64,000 nucleotides of DNA from Phocaeicola faecalis (GTDB lineage Bacteria; Bacteroidota; Bacteroidia; Bacteroidales; Bacteroidaceae): contig NZ_JADNRM010000001.1 in NCBI RefSeq assembly GCF_021730445.1, positions 821,004 through 885,003 on the forward strand. The letters are read 5' to 3'. The notes below the pieces were generated by a model that worked only from the letters and a program-made list of their open reading frames with translations, searched no databases and was not told the DNA's origin. Shown here piece by piece: positions 63,002 to 64,000 of the stretch (the stretch's first letter is position 1; each line of letters starts with the position of its first letter). The position numbers and the translations under genes are program-made.

Positions 63002-64000
63002 ATGACTAATATGTATGATGAAATAGAATACATCTTCAACTTACTCGAGCGTCATCGTTTGAAAGAAGCATTGGTACAAATCTATGCAATTGCCACTCAA
63101 TGTTCCAACTGGCAGTTGCGCACTGATGTAGAAGCACTGCAAACGACATACGATTTGATGTTGCAATACAATGCGAAAGGCATGAAAGATCCAAAACAAA
63201 AGGATATGTATAATAAAATATTCCGATCGGCCTACGAAATGGCAGAACGGACATATACCATGAAGAAAAGTACATCATCTTTTGCTTTATATTATGATTT
63301 GATACGCACTTACGAACATACTAAACCGCATACTCTTCCCGAACTACAAATGCAATTGGAAGCCTATACGGAAGATACAGCGACAGCTCCTCTGATTTAC
63401 AGTGATGCCAATCGCCGTGAAAAAGAATTAGCAGGAATACGCGAACGTCATGAAAAAGCACTCAATGAGTTATTCGAAAGAACTTGGACTTCTTTATATT
63501 GGACGGAAGCCGAAGCTTTGGAAGCTCAGGCACTGCTTAATTCTCTTTTGGTACCGGTCAATGACCTTTGTGTCTTCATCAGTGCTATCACCATGAACCA
63601 ATCCAAGATTTTCGATATACGGAAATTTATGCTACTCCTCGAAGCGTACAATCACCCTGACCCTATGGTGAACCAACGCGCTATCGTAGGTATAGTGATA
63701 ACTATACTTTTCTATGAGCACCGTATCATGATGTATCCCGAAGCACGTGCAAAGCTCTCGTTACTCAATGAAGATGACGATTTTATCAAAAATCTGCATA
63801 CCGTACAGATTCAATTGCTGCTTTCACGCGAAACACAGGAAATAGACAGGAAGATGCGGGAAGAAATCCTTCCTGAAATGATGAAAAGTCCGAATATCGG
63901 AAACTCCAACCGAATCGGATTAGATGAAGCAGAAGACTCTGACGATCTTAACCCGGAATGGGAAATTTGGATTGACAAATCGGGCATTAGTGACAAGTTG
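63002..64000 (+). CDS. Helical TPR-like protein, unknown function (3' end cut by window edge)
   Basis: An ATG at 63002 opens a frame of 333 codons without a stop to the right edge. The protein has no signal peptide or membrane segment, and is rich in amphipathic helices with repeated Leu/Ala/Glu patterns, consistent with TPR-like repeats. A C-terminal segment of the visible part (EEILPEMMKSPNIGN, DEAEDSDDLNPEWEIWID) is acidic. I recognise no catalytic motif. The gene follows the DUF418 gene by 52 bp on the same strand. Confidence 0.6.
   Translation, partial: MTNMYDEIEYIFNLLERHRLKEALVQIYAIATQCSNWQLRTDVEALQTTYDLMLQYNAKGMKDPKQKDMYNKIFRSAYEMAERTYTMKKSTSSFALYYDLIRTYEHTKPHTLPELQMQLEAYTEDTATAPLIYSDANRREKELAGIRERHEKALNELFERTWTSLYWTEAEALEAQALLNSLLVPVNDLCVFISAITMNQSKIFDIRKFMLLLEAYNHPDPMVNQRAIVGIVITILFYEHRIMMYPEARAKLSLLNEDDDFIKNLHTVQIQLLLSRETQEIDRKMREEILPEMMKSPNIGNSNRIGLDEAEDSDDLNPEWEIWIDKSGISDKL

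Overview
The window looks like the chromosome of a gut Bacteroides or Phocaeicola species (order Bacteroidales). I infer this from the SusC/SusD pair with glycoside hydrolases, the many secreted proteins and lipoproteins of Bacteroidales-type families, the S46 dipeptidyl peptidases, and Bacteroidales -7 promoter elements (TAnnTTTG) upstream of many genes. The species cannot be fixed from this sequence alone. The window holds about 48 protein genes, two of them cut by the window edges, two tRNA genes, and several repeat-rich intergenic regions. No rRNA, CRISPR array, prophage or transposase gene is visible.

Bases 1-12,090 (minus strand) form a sialoglycan utilisation locus. In transcription order it encodes a SusC-type TonB-dependent transporter, a SusD-type lipoprotein, a GH33 sialidase, a GH20 beta-hexosaminidase, a small SGNH esterase, a two-domain sialate O-acetylesterase and a GH2 beta-mannosidase that runs off the left edge. 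Together they would strip acetyl groups, sialic acid, GlcNAc or GalNAc and mannose from host N-glycans or mucins and import the products. A hairpin between susD and the sialidase gene could make enzyme expression lower than transporter expression.

Bases 12,400-33,770 carry tRNA-Arg(CCG), asnA, ung and lptD, then an HD-domain protein, a NamZ-type muramidase, an S41 protease, small lipoproteins and an outer-membrane barrel. An operon follows with a polyprenol-phosphate mannosyltransferase, pyrC, a free-standing MetH activation domain and a metallophosphoesterase, then plsC, a DUF4369 lipoprotein and a dpp7-dpp11 pair. Bases 34,350-50,840 hold an ftsB, HipA-like kinase, DUF3037 chain, dnaX, a queuosine operon (transporter, queC, queF) with a candidate preQ1 riboswitch, nth, an MBL hydrolase, murB, pheS, an MFS transporter, pabB and pabC, and a PL8 polysaccharide lyase. 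Bases 51,900-56,170 hold four uncharacterised secreted proteins, including an ExbD-like lipoprotein and a Sel1/TonB-C protein. The right end has tRNA-His, a CapA-like protein, mfd, a DUF418 membrane protein and a helical protein cut by the edge.

The most unusual content is intergenic. A composite repeat of about 400 bp occurs twice in inverted orientation (17.4 kb and 51.5 kb), and the second copy adjoins an array of GTGTACT motifs spaced about 11 bp apart. There are also MITE-like elements with terminal inverted repeats and long cruciform-forming repeats. The best candidates for undescribed biology are the 51.9-56.2 kb secreted cluster, the kinase chain coupled to ftsB, the preQ1-type leader and the composite repeat.
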